This document shows positions 33,801 through 44,569 of a stretch of 64,000 nucleotides of DNA, piece after piece; within the stretch, counting starts at the first letter, position 1, and every line of letters begins with the position of its first letter. Origin of the DNA: Gigaspora margarita (lineage: Eukaryota > Glomeromycota > Glomeromycetes > Diversisporales > Gigasporaceae); NCBI GenBank assembly GCA_009809945.1, contig WTPW01000786.1, positions 219,533 through 283,532 on the forward strand. Reading direction: 5' to 3'. The position numbers and the translations under genes were made by a program. The notes beneath the pieces are model-generated. The model was given only the letters and a program-made list of their open reading frames with translations, searched no databases and was not told the origin of the DNA.

Positions 33801-35199
33801 TTTTTTGATGGCCAACTTATAGTACAACAGTTGCAAAAATACCTTTTACTATGATGAGCAGTATCTTTAAAAACTAACCCATCTATATTTTTTATCCATA
33901 GGAAATGGTTTTTTTGAGCGTACTTACTTGTATCTTCAGTTTTATTAATATTGGTAAGGGCCATAAGATGAATGATATGTGGTCTTTTTGTCATGCATTT
34001 ATTTGGTCTTGGATGCTTACAATCTGCAACTTGACATGAGTTGGGTATATAGAAATTTTTACTAGCAATTACAGCCTTTGGAGTAGCGGTTTCTTCCTTC
34101 CATTCCCATACATTAATTGAAATTTCTGGATTTTGAGCTTCAATCTTATTAAATATTCTAGGACAAATAGGTGTTGGCATTGGTATACCATCCAAATTGA
34201 CTTTGTTTAGATATTGTTTAAGTTTTTTTGCTATAAATATCTATTTTCTGAGATGGTCTACATGTCCATCCTGTTCTGCAAAATAACAATCTAAAGCTTC
34301 CATAAGACAATTATCTGATGGTTTGCCTGTAATTGGGTCGATTATTTTTGAATTATCAGGATTAATTGTACATTTGGTATTGGCAAGCTTTTTAGGAGTA
34401 GACTTGTATGATCTACTAGTTGTTCTTTGATAAGTATAAGCTTCAATATATAATTTTTCTATTCGAACTAATCACCAATTTGACCTTCTTTTTAACATTT
34501 CTTCAATATCTTTATCTATTTCTGAAGCTACCTGCGATATATGGTCATCTATATCATTTTTTGATAAAAGTGAATGCATTTTACTTCTGTGATGACAATA
34601 CATTATATTATTTTCTTTATCCTCTTTTTTTATTGATTTTTCTACTTTTTCATAATAGCAAAGAGCAACTAATGCTGTTTTTATTTGATCCTTTTCATTG
34701 AGCTCAATTTTAAGAACTCTTGTAATTTCATCTTTAGCATTTTCTAATAACTGAGGCATATATGGCATTTCTGCATATTTTTTAGGATCAGATATTGGTT
34801 TGATAAATCTATATCTCAGATTTTTTATAGATGGAACTATGGCTTCCCAATTACTTAATAAATTTAAATTATCATGGGGCCTTTCTGGGTCGCTAACTCT
34901 AATTTGAATAAAGTGAATTTAGCGTCATTTTTTATTAAATCTAAAGCTTTGAGATACTCAAATTCTTCTTGTAATAAATATTCATCTGTGTTAGTTTGAG
35001 AAGTAGAAGAGTCCGAAACTTGATCCAAATGATTACCTGCTTCTGGTTTGATTTGTGAAATTGGAATTAAATTTGTAGTAGGAATAATTTGAGGTTGACA
35101 TGGATTGTTTCGATTAAGATGAACTCTAAGCATTTGTGGTGTTGCACATATATGTCCACATTGATCACAAGTTCGATTTTTTTTATCTTTTCTAGCCAT
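30893..35199 (-). pseudogene. Polinton-type family B DNA polymerase, broken
   Basis: About 1,400 codons that would replicate the element. ATG 35199 begins a C2H2-like zinc finger (CDQCG..HLNRNNPC). A long N-terminal region follows with a second Cys-rich motif (YFCNCCTISWPSKKLLEHLQDHC, near 33800). The 3'-5' exonuclease starts near 33650, where the usual Asp-Phe-Glu motif is hit by a 1-nt deletion. It continues through GVYPYEYIDSQDRF (near 32800) and HGSISMACN (near 32480). Polymerase motif A reads INATNLYGWAI (near 32354) with Asn for the catalytic Asp. Motif B is FFKLMNNLVYGKT (near 31830), and motif C YMDTD (31516-31530). A C-terminal tail ends near 30893. Several frameshifts and TGA/TAG/TAA stops make it inactive. 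Confidence 0.9.
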
Positions 35200-35280
35200 G
35201 TATATAATATAGGTATAATTGATTTAATATATAATACTTATATAAAATTTTTTGTTTAATTAATTATTTCAAAAGATATT

Positions 35281-35999
35281 ATATGGTCCAGTACTATGAT
35301 AGATTATGAGCCAGAGCTTAAAAAAATGATCCTAGATAAGTGAAAAACCTAACACAAATTTTATTAGACTTTGGTTACTTATTAGTATAAATTTTTTATT
35401 AAACTTAGTATATATTAAATTTTTTATTAGACTTTTTCATTAGACTTAGCATATATCTATCAAAATTTTAGTACTCTGATATAAATTTTTATTAGACTTA
35501 GCTATATATATCAAAATTTTTATTAGATTTAGCTATGCTAGTAAGTAGTGAAGAATCATCTTTAAAGTGAATTCTGCTATAACAAATAATATTGGTATCC
35601 TTTTTGTTATAGATTTGGGTAAAAGAGTATGTTCTAGATATACAAAAATATTGGTATACTGATTGAGATTTTTGATGCATAAGTGATAGCAAGCAAGATA
35701 ACATAAATTATTATTACCTTTTTGATATAAATTTGAGCAGAAGATTGTATTTTAGATATTTAAAAAATGATATTACTGTACCAGAATGATGATGCAAGCA
35801 CAAATTTATCGTCATTTGAGTGACGACACAAATATAAATTTATACCCTTCTATGACAAAATAATATACTTTTTGATATGAATTTGGATAAATAAATGCAT
35901 TCTAGATAGAAATCATTGATTTGATGACACAAATGCAAAATTATATGCAAGATTGATATCATTGAATTTTTATCCCAGAACTCCCATTTTGATTCTACT
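35281..35999. repeat. Right terminal inverted repeat of the Polinton-like element
   Basis: 719 bp, reverse complement of 17493-18211, ending GATTCTACT before the TGTGCA duplication. The polymerase start codon lies only about 80 bp inside its inner edge. Confidence 0.9.
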
Positions 36000-37208
36000 T
36001 GTGCAGATTGTCAACTATTGCTCAAGGGTAAAGATAAGAAAAATGGATGTATTATAAAAGTCAACAACAAAGAGATTTTAGAAAGGTTAGACGGTGTAGT
36101 AAGAAGGAATCAAAAATGGGTAATAGAGATACCATTAGTTTCACAGAAGAGATCCATTTTACAAATACCAGTAAAGGAAAGCTATATTGTAGAGTCAATT
36201 TTTATAGAATCTATTGAGATAGTATTAATTAGAAATTTAGAATTAGGTAATTTTTTAAAGAAAATATTAATAGAGTTAGTTAGAGCTAATTTGCAAAAGG
36301 AGGGTTTTTGTTAGGGGAGTAACAAAAATCAGGTAATTTTTTAGGGGGAGAGGGGGGTAAAAAAAGTTAAATTATATATAGAAACCTGACCAAATCTATA
36401 TTAAGGAGAAGGGAGGGGGGTAGGCCTTTGATAAAAAATAATCAGATGATTAATGACACAGCCCTTATGTTTTTTATACAGATGGCTCATGGTTTCGGGA
36501 AAACAAGATGAGAAAAGATAAGATGGGAGCAGCTTGGGTACAAGTTAAGAAGGAAGAGAATTGAGTAGTAGCAATAGGCAAAGCTAGGATAGAGTATTGG
36601 CCATCATCAACTAGACCTGAGTTAGTCACAATTTTAGGTACTCTTTTAACAACAAAATCAAAGTGCAAAAGTGGTTATCAAGACAGATAGTGAAGTAATG
36701 ATAGGTTTAATTAATAGGGCACTTTCAAACAGAAGTGTTAAAGACATTTGGAAAGCCAAAAACAAAGCGATCCTGGACAAGATTGTAGAAATAATAGATA
36801 GTAAAGATCTGGTTATTATTATGTGTAAAGTCAAGGCACATGCATGGTTAAATGGAACGAGTTTGCTGATCAGTTAGCAAAAGAAGCAATCTGCTAGATG
36901 ATTCGTAGTTTTGGCTATGTAGAAGACAAACACATTGAAACACAGTTCTTATATGGAACCAAATTCAAATAGAGACGCCTCCAAGAAAATTTATTGTAAA
37001 ACTTAAGCATAAACACACAGAAGGAAGCTAGTTCTTATCAAAGAAAAATTCAGGTTAAGATCGTGAAACTGGGAAAAGTAGCTTCATATGGTCTTTTAGT
37101 TAGGCAAGGTTCAAAGAAATAGGTGGTCTGAACTGCACTTCAATTAGAAAAAGTACTGCACTTACCACAAGAGTCAAAGGCTTTGTGAACTTATTACCAA
37201 TACTATAG
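36000..37208 (+). pseudogene. LINE-2 relic, part B: connector and RNase H
   Basis: Continues LINE-2 after the Polinton insertion: the RCA codons at 17492 join DCQLLLKGKDKKNG here, completing a C-x2-C pair. The connector (36018-36314) is open. RNase H starts after the MITE with VFYTDGSWF (near 36470). It continues with MGAAWVQVKKEEN, a TGA near 36564 at an expected Trp, then RPELVTILGTLL, a frameshift near 36664, VIKTDSEVMIG, and EFADQLAKEA near 36860. All four acidic residues (Asp, Glu, Asp, Asp) are present, unlike in the other LINE relics. The rest decays to 37208, where an LTR-like segment interrupts it. Confidence 0.8.
36314..36464. mobile_element. PIF/Harbinger-like MITE, family A copy 2
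   Basis: 151 bp flanked by TTA (36311-36313 and 36465-36467); same ends and G-rich interior as 2534-2686. It splits the LINE-2 connector from its RNase H. Confidence 0.85.
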
Positions 37209-37583
37209 GTGTAACAGGATAGGTTGTATCACGAGACCGATTTGTTACCGAACCATTATGTCAATGGGATATCGGCCTACCAATGGACAAGTAGAGTGAC
37301 GATCGATTAAGTAATTAGTAGTAATTACGAATTAATGTGTATCTTGCATAAGTATTACGATCATTGAATATGATTGAATGTTGATATATAAATAATTATG
37401 CAATACGATTGTGCGGGGGAATCGTAAGCGAATTAGTTAGTAAATTCGCATAACAAATATAGTCATAATTATGTAGTTAGTAAAGTAAATGTACATATAA
37501 ATAGTAAAGCAATTATCTAATAAAGAGAGAGCGATTTTTCTTCTTAATAATAAAAATAATACAAGTAATCCACCGGTTATAAC
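37209..37583. mobile_element. Probable solo LTR
   Basis: About 375 bp beginning TGTAACAGGATAGG and ending CCGGTTATAACA. It is less AT-rich than its surroundings and lies between two parts of the LINE-2 frame. Ends of the TG..CA kind suggest an LTR. The possible duplications (ATAGG and ACAGG) are imperfect, so the boundaries are tentative. Confidence 0.4.
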
Positions 37584-38230
37584 AGGAGCTACATACTAGA
37601 AGAACCGGATCTGTACTCTTCTTCAAACTGCATATTTTGTAAAAGCAAAGTAAAAGAAAGTATAAATCATATAATAAAATGCATATTTTTTTGCGGAAGA
37701 TTGGAAAGTGGCAATAGATATGGGTATAATAGCAGTTTGGCAGAGTTTGAAAAAAATGTACAGAGTAAACTTGTGTCCATATGAACTTATTTTTAAGAAA
37801 TCTAAAAAGGAGCAGATCTGCATATTACAAGATCTAGTATATGGTTTGGTTGAAAAATCAGCTTTCAATAAAGTGCAGGCTGAAATTTCCAGTTCAAAAA
37901 TAATAGCAAACATCTTCAAAGGATTAATTTTTATATTCCAAGAATGTTTCTATCAATATATATAGAAGAAAAGATGTGAGCTAGTTGTCGAATAGAAAAA
38001 GGCTCAGGAGATAAGTAAATCATGCAAGCATAAGAGGCCTGTAATAGATGTTGACCAAGAGCATAGCATTGGAACCATAAGGAGAAGTCCTTCCACACCT
38101 AACCTAGATCCTAAAAAACAAGCCTTAGAAGAACAAGCAAAAAAAGTTAAAAAGCTCATACATGAAGCAGTTTTTTTGCAAATTTCAAGTTCGATACCAC
38201 CAACATGGTAAACTAAATATTAAAATAGAT
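37584..38230 (+). pseudogene. LINE-2 relic, part C: C-terminal zinc motif and tail
   Basis: The frame resumes with YILEEPDLYSSSNCIFCKS. The motif C-x2-C-x9-H-x3-C (37629-37682) is complete here. A frameshift follows near 37700. An 85-codon open stretch (37708-37965) encodes WQSLKKMYRVNLCPYELIF and a helical tail, then a lysine-rich end to about 38210. Confidence 0.65.
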
Positions 38231-38409
38231 ACATTAAATCATCAAAGTAACTGAGTACCTTGTTATATGCAGGAGACTTACAGATAACAAAGGTGCATTG
38301 TAGCTTCTGTTTAACAAACACCAGTGCGACAATGACAATCATACTTGGGCACTATTTGAGTTAGCCAGGTATTGGCCTATTTTAAAATTTAAATAGCATT
38401 TCTTTGTAA

Positions 38410-38551
38410 GGGGAGTGACAAAAATCAGTAATTTTTTGGGGGTAAAAAAAGTTGAAATTATATATAGGAACCTGACCAAATCTATATTAAGGAGGAGGAA
38501 GAAGGAGTAGGTCTTTGATAAAAAATAATCAGGTGATTAATGACACGGCCC
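38410..38551. mobile_element. PIF/Harbinger-like MITE, family A copy 3
   Basis: 142 bp flanked by TAA (38407-38409 and 38552-38554), with the family A ends. Confidence 0.8.
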
Positions 38552-38612
38552 TAATATGTAAACATAGTACAAAATATCTAATAAATATAGAGCAAGTTGT
38601 CAAAGAAAAAAA

Positions 38613-39048
38613 AATTAGTGTTATGAATCGTGCAATTGTTTAGTGGTTGTAAAAAATTGATTAAATCCAACTAATCAACTAATCGATTAATATTCAATTA
38701 ATCAATTAATCAATTAATAGTTAACTGATTGGTCGATTAGTTAAGCATCTGGTAGTACTATAAACTACTTAAATAGCTATTTTTTTAAGTGCTTTTGAAT
38801 AGTTCAGTAGTTAATAAATTTAAATAGATGCATAGCAGCTAGTATATATATATATACATATTAGCATATAGACTAATCAATAATCAGTTAATTGAATAAT
38901 TAAATAATCAGTAATCGATTGGTTATAATTGATTAATCAATAGTTGATCAATCGATTAAAATTGTGTTTGTAATAGTCAATTGATTAGTTGCCAAACTCA
39001 ATCAACTAATCAATTAATCGATTTTTGAATCACTACAGATAATCTTGG
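38613..39048. repeat. TAATCAATTA/AATCGATT-rich inverted-repeat element
   Basis: Both ends are packed with overlapping ATTAATCAATTAATCGATT-like words in opposite orientation, with a non-repetitive centre at 38745-38890. Outer ends TAGTG..TGAATCG and CGATTTTTGAATCACTA form imperfect inverted repeats. No ORF. Confidence 0.5.
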
Positions 39049-39139
39049 CTGTATTATCTAGCCGATCACATTATATCAGCTAGCTTAACCAGCTAAGCTA
39101 ACTTAGTCGCAGCTGCTTCAGCTAGCTTAAACACTATAC

Positions 39140-39317
39140 AGGACCCTGAAATATATATAGATAGGTCAGGTTAATTATAGAGTTACTAAAAAAGGAAAGA
39201 TCTGCAAAAAAACTTTAAAAATAAGCAAAAAATTACTATAAATAAAAAAAATCTGCATAAAAAACCTCAAAAATAAGCAAACTCATATCTGACCTATCTA
39301 TGTATATTTTGGGTCCT
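39140..39317. mobile_element. hAT-type MITE, family D copy 1
   Basis: 178 bp beginning AGGACCCTGAAATATA and ending with the near complement TATATTTTGGGTCCT. The 8-bp flanks CACTATAC (39132-39139) and CACTATAT (39318-39325) differ by one transition. Other copies are at 44389 and 61983. Confidence 0.85.
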
Positions 39318-39325
39318 CACTATAT

Positions 39326-39757
39326 GTACGTCAACTAGATTTTTTTAAAAAATTTTATTTTTTTTGATGAATATAAAAATTAAAAGTTAAATAATAAAAA
39401 GTTTATCAATTTATATAAAACTTTTAGAAAATATGTATTTTGATCTTTTAAACATATTTACTTAAGCGCTTATAATCAATTTATATAGTAAAATTTGGAC
39501 TTTACTATGTAGTGACTACTTGCAATCGCTAAAAACCTCATATTATGAAAAAGGTGTTTTAGTAATTGCAAATAATCTCTACATAGTAAAGTTCAAATTT
39601 TACTATATAATTGATTATAAGCACTTAAATAAATATGTTTAGAAGATCAAAATATATATTTTAGAAAGTTTTATATAAATCGATAAACTTTTTATTATTT
39701 AACTTTTAATTTTTACTTTTATTGAAAAAAATAAAATTTTTTAAAAAATTTAGTTGA
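39326..39757. repeat. 430-bp imperfect palindrome
   Basis: The left arm (gtcaactagatttttttaaa through aaatttggactttactatgt) is mirrored by the right arm (tacatagtaaagttcaaatt through aaaatttagttgatgtat). A short hinge near 39530 separates them. No ORF. Confidence 0.65.
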
Positions 39758-40146
39758 TGTATATAAAAATTAAAAATCAAATAATAAAATGTTATTCAAT
39801 CTTGCTAAAAATTTTATTGTATGTATATTTTGATTTTTTGAATAAGTTTACTTAAGTAATAATAATCAATTTACATAGTAGAATCTGGACTTTACTATAT
39901 AGTGACTATTGTCAATCATGGGGTGGTTTTTGAACCTACTTTGGGTTCAAGTTTTGATTGGCTTTTATTATTCTACAGATCATGTAACCTAAATTTTGTA
40001 TAATCTACCTATTGGTCAAAATGCAAGAATTTAAAAGTTACGTAATTTTTGTTTATATTATATTATACATAACTAGGTTGGATTAGGTTAGATAGATCAG
40101 AATCTGAGCTAGAGTGTATAAATACCAATTTTGGAAGGTACAAATA
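39758..40146. repeat. Dispersed repeat F, copy 2 (inverted)
   Basis: Reverse complement of 15677-16100, ending TACAAATACCAGCCCC, again abutting a (TA)n stretch of the 85-bp repeat. Confidence 0.65.
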
Positions 40147-40296
40147 CCAGCCCCTACATATATATATATAACTAACTACTGTAATATGTTTATTTTAGCT
40201 ATGTTCCAATCATACTATATTTATTCTAAAGAAAAGAATATAAGAATATTAGTACAATTATATTAAAAAATAAAAAAATAAAAAAATAAAAAAAAA

Positions 40297-40862
40297 GTCC
40301 TCCGGGTCGATAGCATAGCGGTTATGCTCCGAGAATACAAATCGCAAGATTGCTGGTTCGATTCCTCCCAAAGGCGAAATAAGAAAAGCCAGCCGGTTAG
40401 GGAACTAAAATGCCATGAGAAACAGGGACCCAGGACATCGCACAGACAGACTTAATTGGGCAGCCATTATTTCGAGAATTTGTGGCTATGAAGAAAAATC
40501 GTGCTAGGATCCCGATTTGGAATAACTGAAGTCACGAAACGTAATGTGAGGCCCAAGTATGGATTTACATGATACTACATGAACTTGTGGCACCACCAGC
40601 CAGTCTAGGTGAAACTCCTCTTCGGCACTTTGGTAGGAGCCTCTGGCGTGTGATCCCTCTGGGATCACTGCAGTGGGTTACATTTAGATGCTGTTGGAAG
40701 TAACCAGATGATGTTGGACTTTATAATATAGCGCATAGTTATAGTACAGTTTTAAGTGTAATGCTCTCCGGGTTTGTAAATTATATAAGAACTTACAAAT
40801 AAAATAACAGCGAGACCCGCTAAAGTTAAAAAAAAAAATAAAAATAAAAAAAATAAAAAAAT
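40297..40862 (+). mobile_element. tRNA-derived SINE
   Basis: The 5' end resembles a tRNA gene. An A-box-like TAGCATAGCGGTTATG starts at 40311 and a canonical B box GGTTCGATTCC lies at 40355-40365, the internal RNA polymerase III promoter. About 460 bp of tRNA-unrelated body follows, relatively GC-rich for the window (cacagacagact, ggcaccaccagccag, gagcctctggcgtgtg). It ends in an A-rich (AAAAATA)n tail. It was inserted in an A-rich junction of the 85-bp repeat, which appears without the SINE at 42270-42315. There is no coding capacity; mobilisation would depend on a LINE. Confidence 0.85.
40311..40365 (+). promoter_or_regulatory. RNA polymerase III A and B boxes of the SINE
   Basis: A box TAGCATAGCGG at 40311-40321 and B box GGTTCGATTCC at 40355-40365, with spacing normal for a type 2 Pol III promoter. 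Confidence 0.8.
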
Positions 40863-41424
40863 AACTACTATGCTATATTGTTTTAGCTATGTTTTAATCA
40901 TACTACATTTATTTTAAAAAAAAGAACATAAGAACGTTAGTACTATTATATATATAAAAAAAAACTAACTACTATAATATGTCCATTTTAGCTATACTAT
41001 ATTTTTTTAAAAAAAAAGAATATAAAAATATTAGTACTATTATATATATATATAACTTATATATAGTGACGAAATTATTTTAGATTTTGGAACCCAAAAT
41101 TAAAAATTTTTTCTGAAATTGTTTTTGATCTATTTTACTTAAAACCTAAAATTTTTTAATTTTTTTTTTAAATAGACAAAATTATAAGAAACATAAATAT
41201 ATAAATTTTATTTGTTCTTCTTTATAAAAAATTCCAAATTATTTTTAGAAACCCGAAATAGGTATTTTTCAAAAATCAATTTCAGTAGCATGTATGATAT
41301 AACTAACTACTGTGCTATATTTGTTCTAGCTATATTCCAATTATACTATGTTTGTTCATTCTAAAGAAAAAAACATAAGAACATTAGTACTATTTTATAT
41401 ATATATATAAACTAACTATTGTGA
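40863..41424. repeat. 85-bp dispersed repeat copies
   Basis: Successive copies of the ACTAACTACTATG..TTCTAAAGAAAAAA..TTAGTACTATT(TA)n unit at about 40863-40950, 40965-41055 and 41305-41410. An unrelated AT-rich piece lies at 41060-41300. No gene. Confidence 0.6.
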
Positions 41425-42195
41425 TAGAACCCCCAAATAATCTATATAAGCTTATATTTAAGTTTTATAGTAAAATTTTTTTTGGTAATACTTTTATATT
41501 GGTATATATTAGCTATATTTCAAATCTTAGATACAAAGTTTGAAATTGGTTATCTTTTTTTGAAATACAACTTTTTTTTAAAAAAAACCTTACAAACATT
41601 TACTAAAAAACAAAAAAAAAATGGATTAAATATTCTTTAAAAAAAACAAACATTCTTTAAAAAAAAAAACTATATTATATGTTTTTTAAAAAAAAAAACT
41701 ATACCAGATATTCTTTAGAAAAAAAAAACTATACCAGATATTTTATAAAAAAACTATACTAGATTTCTTTAAAAAAAAACTATACCAAATGTTTTCTAAA
41801 AAAATATAACAAATATTTTTTAAAAAAAAATAAAAAAAAACTTACTAGACATTCTTTATATACTCTAAAAAAACAAAAAACATAATGGATATTTCTAAAA
41901 AACTATAACACATTTACATTTTCTAAAAAAAAAAAAAAAAAACAAACTAAACCTATATTCTCTAACTTCTTATACCTATATATGATATTTTATATTTTTT
42001 TATTAGCACATTTCAAATATAAGATTTATAAAACTTATCTTATTAGTATTCTTTTAAATATATTCTTTTTGCCTATTGGTTATTTTTAAATATAATCTTT
42101 TTATTCAATATCTATGTTTCAAATATAATTTTATTTAAAAAAAGTCTCTATTAGCAATTTTTCAAATATAACCTTTATAGATTGTTTTGGGTTCT
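41425..42195. mobile_element. 771-bp hAT-like element
   Basis: Ends AGAACCCCCAAATAATCTATA-like and its complement (TATAGATTGTTTTGGGTTCT). The flanking 8-mers ATTGTGAT and ATTATAAT differ only by transitions. It splits a copy of the 85-bp repeat, whose ACTAACTATT and ATAATATGTCTATTC parts lie on either side. The interior at 41590-41940 is a tandem array of AAAACTATACCAGATATTCT-like units. No ORF. Confidence 0.65.
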
Positions 42196-42400
42196 ATTAT
42201 AATATGTCTATTCTAGCATTACAATTGTATTATATTTGTTCTAAAGAAAAAACATAAGAATATTAGTACAATTATATTGAAAAAATAAAAAAACAAAAAA
42301 AAATAAAAAATAACTACTATGCTATATTATTCTAGCTATATTCCAATTGTACTATGTTGTTCTAAAAAAAGAAACATAAAAAATATTAGTACTATTATTA

Positions 42401-43448
42401 GGCCCAGGACATGTTCCCTTAAAATAGATCAAAATGCTGTCTATAATTAAAATTTTTAAAAAAATATATAAATTTACTATGTAACTTTGAGCTAAGATTC
42501 TTTTAAATCTTACTTATTAACTTTAAATTAAATTTTTCGGGTATATAGAACAAGGGGAGAAGAAAAAATTGTGCTTAAAAATTGAACTAAAATTTTTGCC
42601 AATTTTGCACAAAACGAAATGTAACTTGGCCAAAATCAAATAATTGCCAATTTTAAGCATATGTAAAAACATGCCCTGAACAACTTTACTTAGTCGGCAA
42701 AAGTAGGTTACCTTGTAAGAAAAATGGGCTATCTATGTGCTAAAGTTAAAATTTTTGGGTTTTCAATATAAAACCCCTTTTTTGTCAAGATAACCTGCTT
42801 TGGGCTTCTAAGTAAACTTGTTCAGCTGGTAATTCTACTTGTAACAAGGTCAAAACGCGCTTTCTCGAACCTTTTACTAAGTGAAAAATGGGGTTAAAGT
42901 TCGAAATAAAAATTTTTTTTAGAAAAATTTTTTTTTCGAACTTTAACCCCATTTTTCACTTAGTAAAAGGTTCGAGAAAGCGCGTTTTGACCTTGTTACA
43001 AGTAGAATTACCAGCTGAACAAGTTTACTTAGAAGCCCAAAGCAGGTTATCTTGACAAAAAAAGGGGTTTTATATTGAAAACCCAAAAATTTTAACTTTA
43101 GCACATAGATAGCCCATTTTTCTTACAAGGTAACCTACTTTTGCCGACTAAGTAAAGTTGTTCAGGGCATGTTTTTACATATGCTCATCGTCTTAAAATT
43201 GGCAATTATTTGATTTTGGCCAAGTTACATTTTCGTTTTGTGCAAAATTGGCAAAAATTTTAGTTCAATTTTTAAGCACAATTTTTTCTTCTCCCCTTGT
43301 TCTATATACCCGAAAAATTAATTTAAAGTTAATAAATAAGATTTAAAAGAATCTTAGCTCAAAGTTACATAGTAAATTTATATGTTTTTTTAAAAATTTT
43401 AATTATAGACAGCATTTTGATCTATTTTAAGGGAACATGTTCTGGGCC
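42401..43448. mobile_element. 1.05-kb near-perfect foldback element
   Basis: The two arms (42401-about 42917 and about 42932-43448) are almost exact reverse complements, including the interior blocks gcgctttctcgaacctttta and aacaaggggagaagaaaaaa. Only isolated differences are seen, such as CAGGAC against GTTCTG at the ends. The spacer is about 15 bp of A/T. It is inserted in a copy of the 85-bp repeat. No ORF. Each arm holds two copies of the CTGAACAAGTTTACTTAG box. Confidence 0.85.
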
Positions 43449-43655
43449 TGTTATATATATTTAAAAAAACTAACTATCATAATATATTCATTCTAAAAAA
43501 AAGAATATAAAAATGTTAGTAATATTATATATATATATATTAAAAGAATATAAATTTGTTGCACTTGTGATATGTTGCACTCTATGATTCAACCAATCAA
43601 ATTGCTCAATTTTGTAGACAAAAAAATTTTTTTTAAAAATTAAAGATAAGGGGCA

Positions 43656-43933
43656 ATGTTGTTACAGAACAGCTTTAAACAATGAATTTGGACAATTTTA
43701 AACAATCTTGAACAATTAAATAAAGTAAAATTACTTAAAATTTTATTAAAATAACTTATTTAAATTTTAACTAAAATGTGTTTAGCACCTAAAAATATAT
43801 ATAGTTATATATTTTTTAGATAGATATATTAATTATTAAAGTCTGGACAAGCTTAGAACAATTTTGGACGTTTGGACAATTTTGGACATGGACAAGCCAA
43901 AAAAGAATGTAAACAGCCAAAACGTACAATACT
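43656..43933. mobile_element. Mutator-type MITE, family E copy 1
   Basis: 278 bp starting AATGTTGTTACAGAACAGC and ending GTACAATACT, with TTTGGACAATTTT repeats inside. The flanking 10-mers (43646-43655 and 43934-43943) differ at five positions, all transitions. Confidence 0.65.
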
Positions 43934-44388
43934 AGTAGAGGGTATATCAATCATTTTTCATATAATTTTTGTGTCACTATTGTTTCTTTTAAATATTAAA
44001 AAATATTTTATTAAGTAAACTGCTTTTAAAAAATTAATTAAAAGTTGTAGAATAGTTTTTTTTGATTTTAATGGTAGTAAAATTATCAAAATTGGGTAGA
44101 TATTTATCAAGATACATGTATTTAAAGATTAAATATTATTTTGTCATATGATGATCATATGATATTTAATTAATAATTATGTATAACCCTGGAAAATTTG
44201 AAGGCTCTCCGAAAACTTTACAATATATACAAGTATATTTTTTTTAAATATTTTATTTGTTAAAATTTTTACTACTATAAAGAACATAATCTAACCTATT
44301 TACTACAAAAATTTGATAAAAATTAATTGTAATAGTAAAAAGTTTTATTAATAGCTTATTTCTATTTTTGTAAAAATTATATTGTGAC

Positions 44389-44569
44389 AAGACTCTGAAA
44401 TATACATAGATAGATCAGATTAATTATAAAGTTACTAAAAAAGGAAAAATTTGCAGAAAAAATTTCAAAAATAAGCAAAAAAATTACTATAAATAGAAAA
44501 AATTTGCATAAAAAACCTCAAAAATAAACAAACTCATACCTGATCTATCTATATATATTTTGAGGTTCT
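44389..44569. mobile_element. hAT-type MITE, family D copy 2
   Basis: 181 bp, AAGACTCTGAAATATACATA to TATATTTTGAGGTTCT, between ATTGTGAC and GTTGTGAC, which differ by one transition. Confidence 0.85.

Larger units (their letters stand above)
17493..35999. mobile_element. Polinton/Maverick-like element with Gag-protease module
   Basis: An 18.5-kb element with 719-bp terminal inverted repeats starting AGTAGAATC, flanked by TGTGCA (17488-17493 and 36000-36005; 5 or 6 bp depending on how the shared A is assigned). Known Polintons are 15-20 kb, begin with AG, have 6-bp duplications, and encode a protein-primed type DNA polymerase B and an rve integrase. Both genes are present here. The capsid, FtsK-like ATPase and adenoviral-type cysteine protease expected in that group were not found. 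A Gag-like, CCHC and aspartic-protease region lies next to the integrase instead. Several genes are decayed. It interrupts LINE-2, whose frame continues across the site. Confidence 0.85.

Noticed and set aside
34420..34701. A hydrophobic, Phe/Leu-rich plus-strand ORF resembling a membrane protein
   Set aside because: Antisense of the polymerase gene, where Lys/Glu codons read as Phe/Leu.
40297..40375. A functional tRNA gene
   Set aside because: It has Pol III boxes but poor acceptor-stem pairing, and continues into a SINE body with an A-rich tail.
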